DNA of 64,000 nucleotides from Taeniopygia guttata (taxonomy: Eukaryota > Chordata > Aves > Passeriformes > Estrildidae): positions 115,349,501 to 115,413,500 of the forward strand of contig NC_133024.1 of the NCBI RefSeq assembly GCF_048771995.1. The letters are read 5' to 3'. The notes below the pieces were generated by a model, which was not told where the DNA came from, did no database searches, and saw only the letters and a program-made list of their open reading frames with translations. The position numbers and the translations under genes are program-made. Below, in pieces: positions 1-41,575 of the stretch. Position 1 is the first letter of the stretch, and each line of letters begins with the position of its first letter.

Positions 1-31096
<31,096 letters not shown>

Positions 31097-31690
31097 TTCC
31101 GCGTCCCCGCCGCCGTCAGCTGCTCCTCGGCATGGGCACCGGCTGGGGGGCCGCGGGTGTCCCGGTTATCCCGGTTATCGCGGCTGTCCCGGTTCTCGCG
31201 GCTGTCCCGGCACCGCCGTCAGCTGCGGCCGCGCACCGGCTACCGGAACCCTCCCCCCCCCGCCCGCAGTGGTGTCTCCCAGGACAGCCTCCCCCCCCCC
31301 GCCGCAGTGGTCTCTCCCGGGACAGCCCCAGTCCGCCCGCCCTCAGTGGTCTCTTCCCGGGATAACCCCGCCGGCGCCCCGCGGCTCTGCCGGGATAACG
31401 CTCCTTCCCGCTACCTCCGCTGTTGTCCCCCCGGCCCGCTCCGTCCCTCCGCCGCTTCCTCGCAGCGGTGCCTCCCGGAAAACCCCGCTCTGTCCGTGCC
31501 GGGACAGCCGCACCCCCCCGCGCCGCTGCGGTGGTCTCGCCCGCCCCCCCGCGCGCCGCGCTACGCACCGGGCCCTGGCGCCGCCGCGCGCGCTGACAGG
31601 GGGCGGGGCCAAGAGCCGCCGGGCCACACCCACTGGGGCGGGGCCAACGGGGCGGGAGCGTGGCCACGCCCCTTCTCCCGCCCGCGCGCG
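31097..31690 (-). promoter_or_regulatory. STIM1: STIM1 CpG-island promoter region
   Basis: This GC-rich sequence lies directly upstream of the STIM1 start codon. GC boxes (GGGGCGGGGCC type) are visible near 31,600-31,610 and 31,634-31,644, with a CCACGCCCC element near 31,663-31,672. I see no TATA box. The transcription start is not determined by sequence alone. Degenerate tandem copies of a roughly 45-bp unit occupy 31,262-31,530. Confidence 0.6.
31262..31530. repeat. Degenerate tandem repeat in STIM1 upstream region
   Basis: Imperfect copies of a unit of about 45 bases containing CAGTGGTCTCTCCCGGGACA; the copy near 31,347 reads CAGTGGTCTCTTCCCGGGAT. Confidence 0.6.
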
Positions 31691-31739
31691 CACGGCGCTG
31701 TCCCGCAGCGACCCCTGGCGGACGGAGCGGGGAATGGCG

Positions 31740-32700
31740 GGGCCGGGACACAGCGACAGGGACACACCGCGACAGGGACATATCGCGACAGGGACACACA
31801 CCGGGACAGGGACACACCGGGACAGGGACATATCGCGACAGGGACACAGCGGGACAGGGACACAGCGGGACAGGGACACAGCGCGATAGGGACACACCGG
31901 GACAGGGACATATCGCGATAGGGACACACTGACATGGGACACACACCGGGACAGGGACACACACCGGGACAGGGGACACACACCGGGACAGGGACACAGC
32001 GCGACAGGGACACAGCGCGACAGGGACACACACCGGGACAGGGACACAGCGCGACAGGGACACAGCGGGACAGGGACACACACCGGGACAGGGACACAGC
32101 GGGACAGGGACACACACCGGGACAGGGACACAGCGCGACAGGGACATATCGCGATAGGGACACACTGACATGGGACACCGGGACAGGGGACACATCGCGA
32201 CAGGGACACACCGGGACAGGGACACACACCGGGACAGGGACACAGCGCGATAGGGACACACACCGGGATAGGGACACACACCGGGACAGGGACACAGCGC
32301 GACAGGGACATATCGCGATAGGGACACACCGCGACAGGGACATATCGCGATAGGGACACACTGACATGGGACACACACCGGGACAGGGACACACAGAGCG
32401 ACAGGGACACACACCGGGACAGGGACACAGCGCGACAGGGACATATCGCGATAGGGACACACACCGGGACAGAGACACATCGCGACAGGGACACACTGAC
32501 ATGGGACACACCGGGACAGGGGACACATCGAGTCAGGGACACAGCGCGATAGGAACACACACCGCGACAGGGAACACATCGCGACAGGGACACACACCGC
32601 GACAGGGACACAGCGCGATAGGGACACATCGCGATAGGGACACACCGCGATAGGGGACACCACGCGACATGGGACACACCGTGACAGGGGACACACCCAA
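31740..32700. repeat. GGGACA-type minisatellite (about 960 bp)
   Basis: Roughly 60 copies of units of 15-18 bases, GGGACACACACCGGGACA and GGGACATATCGCGACA being the main types. The right end decays into ACATGTGACA-like sequence. The array lies about 650 bases upstream of the STIM1 start codon. Confidence 0.92.
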
Positions 32701-33089
32701 CATGTGACACAGCCTGACATGTCACCCCCGCTGACATGTCACAGCACGCCGCTCTCTGGGGTCCCAGCCCGTGCTCCTGCTTCCCGGGGGGGTTGAGGAA
32801 ATTTCGGCACCTCCTGGAGCTGTGACACCCCAGGGCCACCAGTGTGTCCTGAGGCCACCAGCTGCGGGGGGACGGGGAGGGGACACAGACAGGGAACACG
32901 TCCTGTCCCACCCCTCACATCTGTCCCACCCCTCACATCTGTCCCACTCTGGCCGGGTGCTCCGAGAAGTGACACCCCTGTCCCTGGCGCAGGCTCCTCC
33001 CACGTCCCCGCTCTGGGCTGGGGGTCCCAGGCTGGCCCCTCGTGAGGTCCCCCGGCCACGGCGAGTGTCCGGCTGGGCACGGGGCCGGC

Positions 33090-33495
33090 CCAGGTCCGGG
33101 CTCTGTCCGGCCTCTGTCCGGGCTGATGTCCGGGCTGATGTCCGGGCTCTGTCCGGGCTGATGTCCGGGCTCTGTCCAGGCTGATGTCCGGCCCCGGTCC
33201 GGGCTGATGTCCGGGCTCTGTCCGGGCTCTGTCCGGGCTGATGTCCGGGCTCTGTCCGGGCTGATGTCCGGCCCAGGTCTGGGCTGATGTCCGGCCCAGG
33301 TCCGGGCTGATGTCCGGCCTCTGTCCGGGCTGTGTCCGGCCTCTGTCCGGGCTGTGTCCAGCCTCTGTCCGGGCTGATGTCCGGCCTCTGTCCGGGCTGT
33401 GTCCGGCCTCTGTCCGGGCTGATGTCCGGGCTCTGTCGGGGCTCGGTCCGGGCCGATGTCCGGCCCCGGTCCGGGCCGATGTCCGGGCTCTGCAG
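33090..33495. repeat. 11/23-bp minisatellite
   Basis: Mixed copies of TCCGGGCTCTG and TCCGGGCTGATG, about 35 short units in total, with variants at the edges. Confidence 0.9.
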
Positions 33496-34239
33496 GACGC
33501 CACTTCTGGTCCCCGTGCTGGCACTGGGCAGATGCCGGCTGTGGGCGGGGGTCCCACAGCTGCAGACCCCGGGATGGGGATGGGGACAGGCCACTCGCTC
33601 CCGGGAACTGCCTCCCTCCATCCCCGGCTGTCCCCCACGAGCCCCAGGGACCCTCATGGGCCGCGGGCACCGCTGGGGGGCCCTGGCCCATATCTATGGG
33701 GGCTCGCAGCTTGGGGGAGCCGGCCCTGGGGGGACCCTCAGAGCAGCCGGGCTCCTCCGGCACAGCTCGGGGCTGGGGGGCTCCCGCAGCAGCCCCGGGA
33801 CCGCCTGTTCCCCCAGGGGCAGCTGGTCCCCGCTGTGCTGTCACCCCGGTGCTGTCACCCCCGGTGCTGTCACCCCCTCCCCACCCACACCCCGGGGCAG
33901 CCCGAGGGCAGGGGTGTCACCTCCCCTCGCCATCAGCCCCCGAGTCCCCGGGTGGGGTGGGCTCCCCTCCCTTCTCACCCCCTGCACCCCCAGAACTCTG
34001 GTCCCCCTGGGCTGGCAGTGGCTGCCCCGGGGTGTCCCTGTCACCCCGGGGTGTCCCTGTCCCCAGCGGTGGGGTCGGGGTGAGCGGCGGGGGCCAAGGG
34101 GGGTCTCAGGGGTTGAGAAGTGGGGTCAGGGATGAGTGCCAGGGGTGCCAGGAGTGGGGTTGAGGGGTCAGAGGTGGCGCCAAGGGTGGAGGGCTCAGTG
34201 CTGGGGGCTGAAGGATGGGGGGCTCGGGGGGCGCAGGCA

Positions 34240-34739
34240 GCTGGCGAGGGAGGAGGGTCCCCGCTCCCCACCCGGCCCCGGGGCTGCGGGTCCCTGCGCG
34301 GGGCGGTCTCGGGGGTCGTGCCCCGGGGTCGTGCCCCAAGCCGCCGCCGGCTCAGCCCGCAGCCCGGGGCGGTGCCCGCAGCCCGGTGCCGGTGCCCCAG
34401 CCCGGTGCCGGTGCCCCAGCCCGGTGCCGGTGCCGGTGCCCCAGCCCGGGGCGGTGCCGGTGCCCCAGCCCGGTGCCGGTGCCCCAGCCCGGTGCCGGTG
34501 CCCCAGCCCGGGGCGGTGGCGGAGGGCACAGGGCTGCGCTGCCGGCCCGGACCGAGGAAGGAAGCGGCGGGCGCGGGGGGCCGGGCGCGGCGGGGGAAGT
34601 TTCTCCGCGGGACCGCCCGGGGCGGCGGAGGAGGCGGCCGCAGACTTCCTCCTCTTCCTCCTCCTCCTCTTCGTCCGGCTCTCCGTGCTCCTGCCGCTGC
34701 CGCCCCGGCCCCGCGCCCGCCGCCGCGCCATGCCCCGGG
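34240..34739 (+). promoter_or_regulatory. RHOG: RHOG CpG-island promoter and candidate untranslated exon 1
   Basis: A strongly GC-rich, CpG-rich block upstream of RHOG. It ends at a good splice donor (CCCCGGG|GTGAGT, GT at 34,740-34,741), the best candidate for the end of a non-coding first exon. The acceptor is at 40,328/40,329, just ahead of the coding exon. If this pairing is right, an ATG at 34,730 reads M-P-R-G-C-stop across the junction, a tiny upstream ORF. The start site of transcription is not known, and other first exons could be used. Confidence 0.45.
34365..34515. repeat. GC-rich short tandem repeat at RHOG promoter
   Basis: About ten copies of a unit CAGCCCGGTGCCGGTGCCC, 15-21 bases long. 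Confidence 0.85.
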
Positions 34740-34887
34740 GTGAGTGCGGGGCCGGGGCACCGGGCACCGGGAAGGGCCGGGGGTCCCGCGGGCGGGGGTC
34801 CCGCCGCGCCGGGCTCCGAGCGGGGCCGGGAGGAGCCGCGGGTCGGGGCCAGGGCGGGGGCGGCGGCGGCGGGACCCGCCCGGAGCG

Positions 34888-35052
34888 GGACCGCGGGGAT
34901 AACGGGACCACGGGGATAACGGGACCGCCCGCCGGGATAACGGAGCCGCCGCGGAGAACGGGGCTGGGATCGCGGAGCTCCGGGGATAAGGGGAGCGCCG
35001 GGGATAAGGGAGCCGGCAGGGATAACGGGACAGCCGGCGGTAATTACGGGGG
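34888..35052. repeat. GGGATAAC-type tandem repeat
   Basis: About eight loosely spaced copies of GGGGATAACGGGACC or GGGATAAGGGGA, at about 17-20-base intervals, just downstream of the candidate RHOG exon 1. Confidence 0.7.
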
Positions 35053-35279
35053 ACCGGGGTGCCGGAGGAGCGGAGTTTTGGGCGGGAGCGGCCCCGGCAG
35101 CAGCCGGGACAGAGCGGGGACAGAAACTGGCCCGGCCCGACCCCCTCGGCGGGACCCCCGCCCCCGGCCCCGCGCCCACCCAATCTGCAGCCGCACCCCT
35201 GCCCGCTCCCGGCCCCGCGCTGCGGGGGCTGCACTGACACCGGGGGTGCTGCACGGCCCGCGGGACCCCCGGCCCCGTC

Positions 35280-35640
35280 CTGACCCACCGACCCCCCTGT
35301 CCCCTCCCTGCACTGACCCCCCCTGCACTGACCCCCCTCTGCACTGCTCCCCACTGCTCTGACCCCCCGACCCCCGTGCAATGACCACTGAGCCCCCGCA
35401 CTGACCAGCACTGCGCTGACCCCACTGACCTCCCCCGGCACTGCTGCACTGCACTGACCCCCGATCCCCCTGACCTGAGCCCCTGCACGGACCCACCGAG
35501 CCCCCTACACTGACCCCAGTGACGCCTCCAGCACTGCTCCACCCCACCGACCCCACTGCACTGACCCCTGCAGTGACCCACTGCCCCTGCACTGCCCCCT
35601 ACACTGACCCCACTGCCTCCTCACCGACCCCGCTGCCCCC
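35280..35640. repeat. Degenerate C-rich tandem repeat
   Basis: Irregular copies of CACTGACCCC(C)A-type units about 10-14 bases long. Confidence 0.65.
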
Positions 35641-36069
35641 CTCTGTGTGACCCCACACATTCCCTGCTGGCGCTGCCACACGTGTGCAGCAGTGCCAGGG
35701 CTGTCCCTGCTGCTGGGACGCCTGCCGTGGGTACTCGCCATGGGGTGTCCCCTGGGGTCACTGGGTCAGCGTGGGGCCACCCACGGTCCCCTGGATCCTG
35801 TGGGGAGTGTGGTGAATGTGTGCCGGGGCTGGGGGATGCTGGGCTTCCTCCGCTTGGCTCGGGGGAAGGAGAAGCCACCGGGGTACTGAGGCACCGTTTG
35901 TGGCCTATGGGGACAAGTTGTGGTGGGAGTGTGGCGGGAGGGGGCCCGCGGGGACGGGCTGTGGTGGGAGGGGGCTGGCCCAGACACCAGGAGTGTCTGT
36001 GAGCAGTTGTGGAGGTGCTGGGCCGTGCTGGCCACAGTGCAGGTGTGGGCTGTGCCCTTGTGCATGGAA

Positions 36070-36120
36070 GTGGGTTTGGTTTGGTTTGCTTTGGTTTGGT
36101 TTGGTTTGGTTTGGTTTGGC
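36070..36120. repeat. (GGTTT)n pentanucleotide
   Basis: Nine to ten copies of GGTTT with one GCTTT variant. Confidence 0.85.
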
Positions 36121-36215
36121 CATGGCCCAGAGAGGCACCAGACCAGTGCAGGTTTTCCACCCAGCACTGGGACCTGCTGGAGGAATGGAGCCTGGCCTGT
36201 CCTGCATGGCTCCAT

Positions 36216-36848
36216 CTCTCCATCCATCCATCCATCCATCCATCCATCCATCCATCCATCCATCCATCCATCCATCCATCCATCCATCATCCATCCATCC
36301 ATCATCCATCCATCCATCATCCATCCCTCCATCCATCCATCCATCATCCATCCATCCATCATCCATCATCCATCCATCCATCATCCATCCATCCATCATC
36401 CATCCATCCATCATCCATCCATCCATCCATCCATCCATCCATCATCCATCCATCCATCCATCCATCCATCCATCCATCCATCATCCATCCATCCATCCAT
36501 CCATCCATCCATCACCCATCCATCCATCCATCCATCATCCATCCATCATCCATCCATCCATCCATCCATCATCCATCCATCATCCATCATCCATCCATCC
36601 ATCCATCCATCATCCATCCATCCATCCATCCATCATCCATCCATCCATCCATCCATCCATCATCCATCCATCATCCATCATCCATCCATCTATCGATCCT
36701 TCCATCCACCTGTCCATCCATCCATCCATCCATCATCCATCCACCCATCCATCCATCCATCATCCATCCACCCATCCATCCATCCATCATCCATCCACCC
36801 ATCCATCCATCCATATCTATCCATCCATCCATCCCTCCATCTGTCCAT
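36216..36848. repeat. (CATC)n tetranucleotide array, about 630 bp
   Basis: Almost continuous CATC units, interrupted at intervals by CATCATCC steps that shift the register by one base. It decays at the right into CTGTCCATC variants. It lies in RHOG intron 1. Confidence 0.95.
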
Positions 36849-37369
36849 CTGTCCCCCCACCCCCAGGATGGATCCCTGTTCTCCAGCCCGTGGCTGTGGG
36901 AGCCGTGGCCAGGCCGAGGAGTGGCTGTATCCCCCCTGGATCCACTCCAGCCCCGGAGCTGCAGAACTTTGGCTGCAGAGCTTTGGCAGCGCCTGGAGCT
37001 GAGGCCAGGCCGGGAGTGGCCGTGGCCGTGGCGAGGGGCAGAGCAGGGCCCGGCCTGGGAGGGAAATAAAATGAGGAAATTAGTCACGACAGCTGGAAAA
37101 TGAGGGAAATCAAAATCCTCCGAGTCAGCATGGAGGTTATTTTAGCTGCCACGGCAGAGCTGGGGGGCCGAGCTGGGGGGTCCCTGCATCCCCACCATGG
37201 CCATGGACCCCCGTGGGGTCCCTGCTCGGGATTTAGAGATTTCAGTAGTTTTATCCATTTCCTCTTTTGCTGCTGAGCAGGCTGCAGGGCAGGAGTGGCC
37301 CCAGTGACCAGACTGGTGACCCCCGGCCCTGGGTGGGCCCGGGCACGACCCTCGGGCGGGGTGGAGCCG

Positions 37370-37440
37370 GTGCCCGGGGAGGGGTGCCCGGGGAGGGGTG
37401 CCCAGGGAGGGGTGCCCGGGGCAGGGCGGGGTGCTGGGGG
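37370..37440. repeat. Short GC-rich tandem repeat
   Basis: About four copies of GGGGAGGGGTGCCC. Confidence 0.75.
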
Positions 37441-37857
37441 CACAGCAGGGTGTGAGGTGTCCGAAGTGGGGCGGGGAAGGGGTGCTGGGGCGGGCAGGGC
37501 CGGTTCCGGGAGGTCGGGCAGGGTTGGGGACCGTGGGACAGGAGCTGACGGGGGCGGCTGCTCCACTTCCCCGGCGGAAAACCCCCGGGGGCTGCCCCGG
37601 CCAGGAGCGCTGGCAGAGGGTTTTGCTTCCCTTTTCTGCTGAAGAGATGAGTCGCTTTTCCCGTGCCAGGGGGTGGCGATGGGAGGGGGGACCTCTGAGT
37701 GCCACCCACAGCCCCCCTGGCCGCCTGCCCCTCTCCGCAGCCCCCCAAACGCCATCCCCCGCAGTGGGAGCGTGGTTGGGGGGCTCAGGGTGCCGAGCCT
37801 GGGGCTGGGCACGGCGCAGCCCCCGTGCTCCCACCCCTCCTTCCCCGGGGCCTCTGC

Positions 37858-37935
37858 TGGGGCTGTGTCCCCCGCGGGCTGTGTCCCCCACGGGCTGTGT
37901 CCCCCGCGGGCTGTGTCCCCCGCGGGCTGTCCCCT
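37858..37935. repeat. 16-bp tandem repeat
   Basis: About five copies of GGCTGTGTCCCCCGCG. Confidence 0.85.
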
Positions 37936-38039
37936 CAACCCCACGAGGCCACTTTGACCCCGGGGCGCCAGAAGGGGTTAAATGTGCTGGGAGAACAGAG
38001 CTGGCCTTGTGCTGGCAGGGCAGGGAGCGGGCTGCAGGC

Positions 38040-38160
38040 GGGGGGCACAGCAGGGCCCGTGGGGCACACCAGGGCCCGTGGGGCACAGCAGGGCCAGTGG
38101 GGCACACCAGGGCCCGTGGGGCACAGCAGGGACGGTGGGGCACACCAGGGCCGAGGCACC
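38040..38160. repeat. 18-bp tandem repeat
   Basis: About seven copies of GGGGCACAGCAGGGCCCGT, alternating CAGCAGG and CACCAGG forms. Confidence 0.85.
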
Positions 38161-38903
38161 CACCCGGTGTCCCCAGACCGGCCCATCCTGGCCCCATGGC
38201 AGTGGGGCCCTCGGGAGCCCCAGCGTGGTGCGGGGACACGGATGGTCTCCAGCCCCTGCCGGCACAGGCAGCCCCTGGCCCCGTCCTGGAATGGGGCTCC
38301 TGCCCACCCTCCTGTCCCGTGCTGGGGGACACAGGGACCCAGGGCTCAGGAGGCCGGGCACTGGTCCCTCCTCATCCTCGCTGGGAAGATGAGTGTGAGT
38401 CAGGGGCTTGCTGGGGCTGTGATGTGGTGGCTGTGGCTGCAAACCTGGGCTGTGACAAAGCCGGAGCCCCCCTGACACCCCATCTCCTCCTCGGCACCCA
38501 GCCAGCCTCGGAGCTGCTGCGGGGGCTCTGCCCTACACAAAGCCCCTCCTCAGCGAGGCATTTGCCCTGTGAGTGTGGGCCGTGCCTGCAGGTCCCCTTG
38601 TGGTGCCACAGGCACCTTGTACCTGGTGGTGGCAGTGCCAGGGCTGGCAGGAGCCAGAGCGCTCCTGTGTGAGCCCTTGGGCACTGTGGTGTATGCTGTG
38701 GTGTGTGCCCAGGTTGGCTGAGCGCTGGTGACAAACCTGGGGACACTCTGGGGCTCCACACCCCCAGGGGTGCTGGGTGATGGAGAAGTGACCCCTGGCC
38801 TCTATCTAGGCCCTTCTCCTCCTCCTCTTCCTCCTCCTTTCCTTCCTCCTCTCCATTTCCCAGTGGTGATGCCCTTCATGGGCACGAGAGTTTCCTCTGC
38901 ACC

Positions 38904-38940
38904 AGGATGGGGATGGGGATGGGGATGGGGATGGGAACAG
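38904..38940. repeat. (GGGGAT)n hexanucleotide
   Basis: Six copies of GGGGAT. Confidence 0.8.
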
Positions 38941-39344
38941 GAGTGAAGATGGGGAGGGGACAGGGATGGTTCCTGCCGGGTGCAGCTCATCCCGAGGTGC
39001 CCACAGTCAGTTTGGGCTCAGCATGGGCAGTGTGTGTCATGGCCCACTGTGGGATGGGCACAGGCCCAGGCTGGGGCTCAGGGATGCTTCGGGTCCAGAT
39101 TGGGTCAGATGGGCCAAATGGGGCCTTGGGGTGACAGGGCCAGGGGTTGGGATGTTGGGGTGACTGCAGGGGCTGCCCTGGGAGCCCCAGCCCTGGGAGC
39201 CCTGGGCCAAGGGATGGAGTGGCTGCAGGACAGAAGGGGCACAGGGGATGTGGGTGGCAGTTGTGCAAGGTGAATGTCCCTGAAGGTGGCCCTGTGCAGC
39301 CTGAGGGACCTCAGTCTCCCCCAGTCCTGATCCTGGTCCCATGA

Positions 39345-39435
39345 CCCTGATGCTGTTCCTCCCACTGCCCTGCTCCTTCTCCCTGTGCTGTTCCTCCCAC
39401 TGCCCTGCTCCTTCTCCCTCTGCTGCTGCTCCCAT
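39345..39435. repeat. About 33-bp tandem repeat
   Basis: About 2.5 copies of a unit with GCTGTTCCTCCCACTGCCCT and GCTCCTTCTCCC. Confidence 0.7.
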
Positions 39436-39971
39436 TACTCTGATCCGCTGCCTTCCCCCACTGTCCTGCTCCAGCTCCTCCTGCTCCAGCTCCTTCTCCC
39501 GCTGTCCTGGGCTCCTTGATGCTGTCCCTGGCACACCAGTGGGGCTCCCGTCCTCCCGCTGTGATCCCCTGGGTGGGCACCAGCGGGGTGAAAGGGGCTG
39601 CCGGCCCCAGGGTGGGCAGCTCCCCGCCCCAGCGCCGTGGGGTGCCCCCGCCTCGGCTGGGCAGGGCTTGGCTCCGGCAGCAGCAGGAAGGGGAGCAGGA
39701 TGCAGCCCTTAATGGGAATTGCAGAGGGAACCTGAGGAAGGAAAACGCGCGCCGGGATTGGGGATAAACACAGCTGCCGGAGCGGACGTTGGCTCGGGGC
39801 CACGCCAGCCACAGCACCAGCCCGGCCTCTGCCCGCCGGGAGCATCACCAGCCCTGCTTGGGGTGGGCAGGATGGGGCTGGGGCTGATGGTGATGGTGCC
39901 CGGGCTGCCAGAGCCCCGGTATGCCCCTGCTCCCTGCCCTGCTGCCCTCCGTCCCATTCCGGGCTGAGGCA

Positions 39972-40055
39972 CAGCACGGGATGGCACAGCACGGGATGGC
40001 ACAGCACGGGATGGCACAGCACGGGATGGCACAGCATGCAATGGCACAGCATGGG
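39972..40055. repeat. 15-bp tandem repeat
   Basis: About five copies of GCACAGCACGGGATG, in RHOG intron 1 about 270 bases before the coding exon acceptor. Confidence 0.85.
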
Positions 40056-40357
40056 TGGCACAGCCTGGTTGCCATGCATGCAGCACCCTGGGGACAGTGT
40101 GGTCCCCATGCACGCTGGCTGTGGTGGCACACACGTGTCCCTGGGTCACGGCAGGCAGATCCCCATTGCAGGCTCTCTGTTAGGGGGATTTGCCTGCCTG
40201 GGAAGCTGCTCTGGGCACTGGGCCGGATGGTGAACCAGGGGGGTGACCCCTGTGCAGCCTCCAGCCTGGGGGTGTCAGGGGGGGACCAGGCTGACCCAGC
40301 CCTCGCTGAGCCTGTTCTCTTCCCGCAGGCTGCTGAGGGGTCCCCAGCACCGCCGGC

Positions 40358-40933
40358 ATGCAGAGCATCAAGTGCGTGGTGGTGGGTGACGGGGCGGTGG
40401 GCAAGACCTGCCTGCTCATCTGCTACACCACCAACGCCTTCCCCAAGGAGTACATCCCCACCGTGTTCGACAACTACAGTGCCCAGAACACGGTGGACGG
40501 CAGGACTATTAACTTAAACCTGTGGGACACGGCTGGCCAGGAGGAGTACGACCGCCTGCGGACGCTTTCCTACCCCCAGACCAACGTCTTCATCATCTGC
40601 TTCTCCATCGCCAGCCCGCCCTCCTACGAGAACGTCAAGCACAAGTGGTACCCCGAGGTGTGCCACCACTGCCCCAGCGTGCCCATCCTCCTCGTGGGCA
40701 CCAAGAAGGATCTGAGGAACAACCCCGAGACCATGAAGCGGCTCAAGGAGCAGAACCAGGCGCCCATCACCACCCAGCAGGGCATCAGCCTCTCCAAGCA
40801 GATCCGCGCCGTCAAGTACCTGGAGTGCTCGGCGCTCAACCAGGAGGGCATCAAGGATGTGTTCACCGAGGCCGTGAGGGCCGTGCTCAACCCCGCCCCG
40901 GCCAAGCCCAAGAAGCCCTGCGTGCTCTTGTGA
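40358..40933 (+). CDS. RHOG: RHOG, Rho-family small GTPase, complete single coding exon
   Basis: RHOG is a Rac-like GTPase that cycles between GDP and GTP at membranes, binds ELMO/DOCK and promotes Rac signalling, ruffling and macropinocytosis. The protein has 191 residues, the human length. Visible motifs are the P-loop GDGAVGKT (10-17), switch I with T35 in [14 protein letters not shown] (57-61) with catalytic Q61, TKKD (115-118) for guanine specificity and CSAL (157-160). The C-terminus is KPKKP followed by CVLL, a CAAX box whose final leucine predicts geranylgeranylation at C188. Human RHOG ends RGRSCILL, so the basic tail differs. The ATG lies 29 bases after a TTCCCGCAG acceptor, so the whole ORF is in one exon, as expected for RHOG. 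The specific RHOG residues ([26 protein letters not shown]) separate it from RAC1-3. Confidence 0.98.
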   Translation: MQSIKCVVVGDGAVGKTCLLICYTTNAFPKEYIPTVFDNYSAQNTVDGRTINLNLWDTAGQEEYDRLRTLSYPQTNVFIICFSIASPPSYENVKHKWYPEVCHHCPSVPILLVGTKKDLRNNPETMKRLKEQNQAPITTQQGISLSKQIRAVKYLECSALNQEGIKDVFTEAVRAVLNPAPAKPKKPCVLL

Positions 40934-41575
40934 CGGGGCTGAGAGACGATCCTGCCCCTGCCCCGGCGCCCCACACGCCTCCTGCCCCCCTGCCACCCCC
41001 CCAGCCTCGGTGGGACCGGGGCTGCCAGCCCCAAGCCGCCAGCTTTGATAATACAGACCCTGTTCGCACTAAGGGCCGCCCGCCCCGGGGGCACCGGGCT
41101 CCCTGCTCCGGCTGTCAGCGGCCGCTTTTGGTGACGCCTCTCCGGTCCTGGCACAGCAACGCTTCCTGAGAAGGGCATGGGACAGCCCCACTCCAGCCCT
41201 GAGCATCCCACAGGGACCTGCCACCCCGAGTCCTCCATGGGGACCTGCCACCTCCACCCTCTACACCAGCTGGGGCACGGGGAGTCCCCAGCCCCTCTGT
41301 GCCAGCCCTGGCATTTGCCCAGCCTGGAGCATCTCGCTGGCACTGCCCCACACTGCCCCGGGATCCCCCTGGCAGCACCAGGGGCTCCTGGGGGGTGTTT
41401 GGGGTGAGCCCCACGCCAGGGACCTCCAGCCCTGCTGAGAGCTCGGCCAGTGTGGCCAGAGCAGAGAGTTCCTGCCCTGGCTGGTGCTGGAGCTCCGCAG
41501 GGCAGCAGGACTCACCTGTAACTAGCTGCCCCCAGAGCTGCTTCTCCTTCAATAAAAACCTGCCCAGGCCCCCTG
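40934..41575 (+). other. RHOG: RHOG 3' UTR
   Basis: Non-coding sequence from the stop codon to just past the polyadenylation signal. It is GC-rich and contains no recognisable repeat. The end is set by the AATAAA at 41,551. Confidence 0.7.
41551..41556 (+). terminator. RHOG: RHOG polyadenylation signal AATAAA
   Basis: The motif AATAAAAACC lies about 620 bases after the RHOG stop and is followed within 30 bases by a GT-rich stretch (CTGTGTCCTGTGCTCT). No other AATAAA was noticed between the stop codon and this site. Confidence 0.75.

Larger units (their letters stand above)
31691..34239. other. STIM1-RHOG divergent intergenic region
   Basis: GC-rich sequence dominated by two minisatellites (31,740-32,700 and 33,090-33,490). 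The sequence between and after them (32,720-33,090; 33,500-34,230) contains a short 17-bp triple repeat near 33,838-33,885 and no gene I can support. Confidence 0.6.
34740..40328 (+). other. RHOG: RHOG intron 1 (5' UTR intron)
   Basis: A probable intron between the CpG-island donor and the TTCCCGCAG acceptor at 40,320-40,328. It carries GGGATAAC-type repeats (34,888-35,052), a degenerate C-rich array (35,280-35,640), a (GGTTT)n run, the large (CATC)n array, GC-rich short tandem arrays at 37.4-38.2 kb, and short tandem repeats at 38.9, 39.35 and 39.97 kb. The remaining sequence (36,860-37,370; 38,170-38,900; 39,000-39,340; 39,450-39,960) shows no gene I recognise. Confidence 0.6.

Noticed and set aside
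31116-32911. ORFs of over 500 codons on the minus strand across the GGGACA minisatellite
   Set aside because: They consist of cysteine/valine/serine-rich repeats dictated by the array; all three minus frames are open for hundreds of codons, which points to lack of stops in the repeat unit and not coding.
35816-37069. ORFs of about 400 codons reading HPSIHPS repeats
   Set aside because: These are translations of the (CATC)n array; a tetranucleotide without stops is open in several frames.
40514-41343. Minus-strand ORFs opposite RHOG
   Set aside because: They are shadows of the GC-biased RHOG coding sequence and its 3' UTR.
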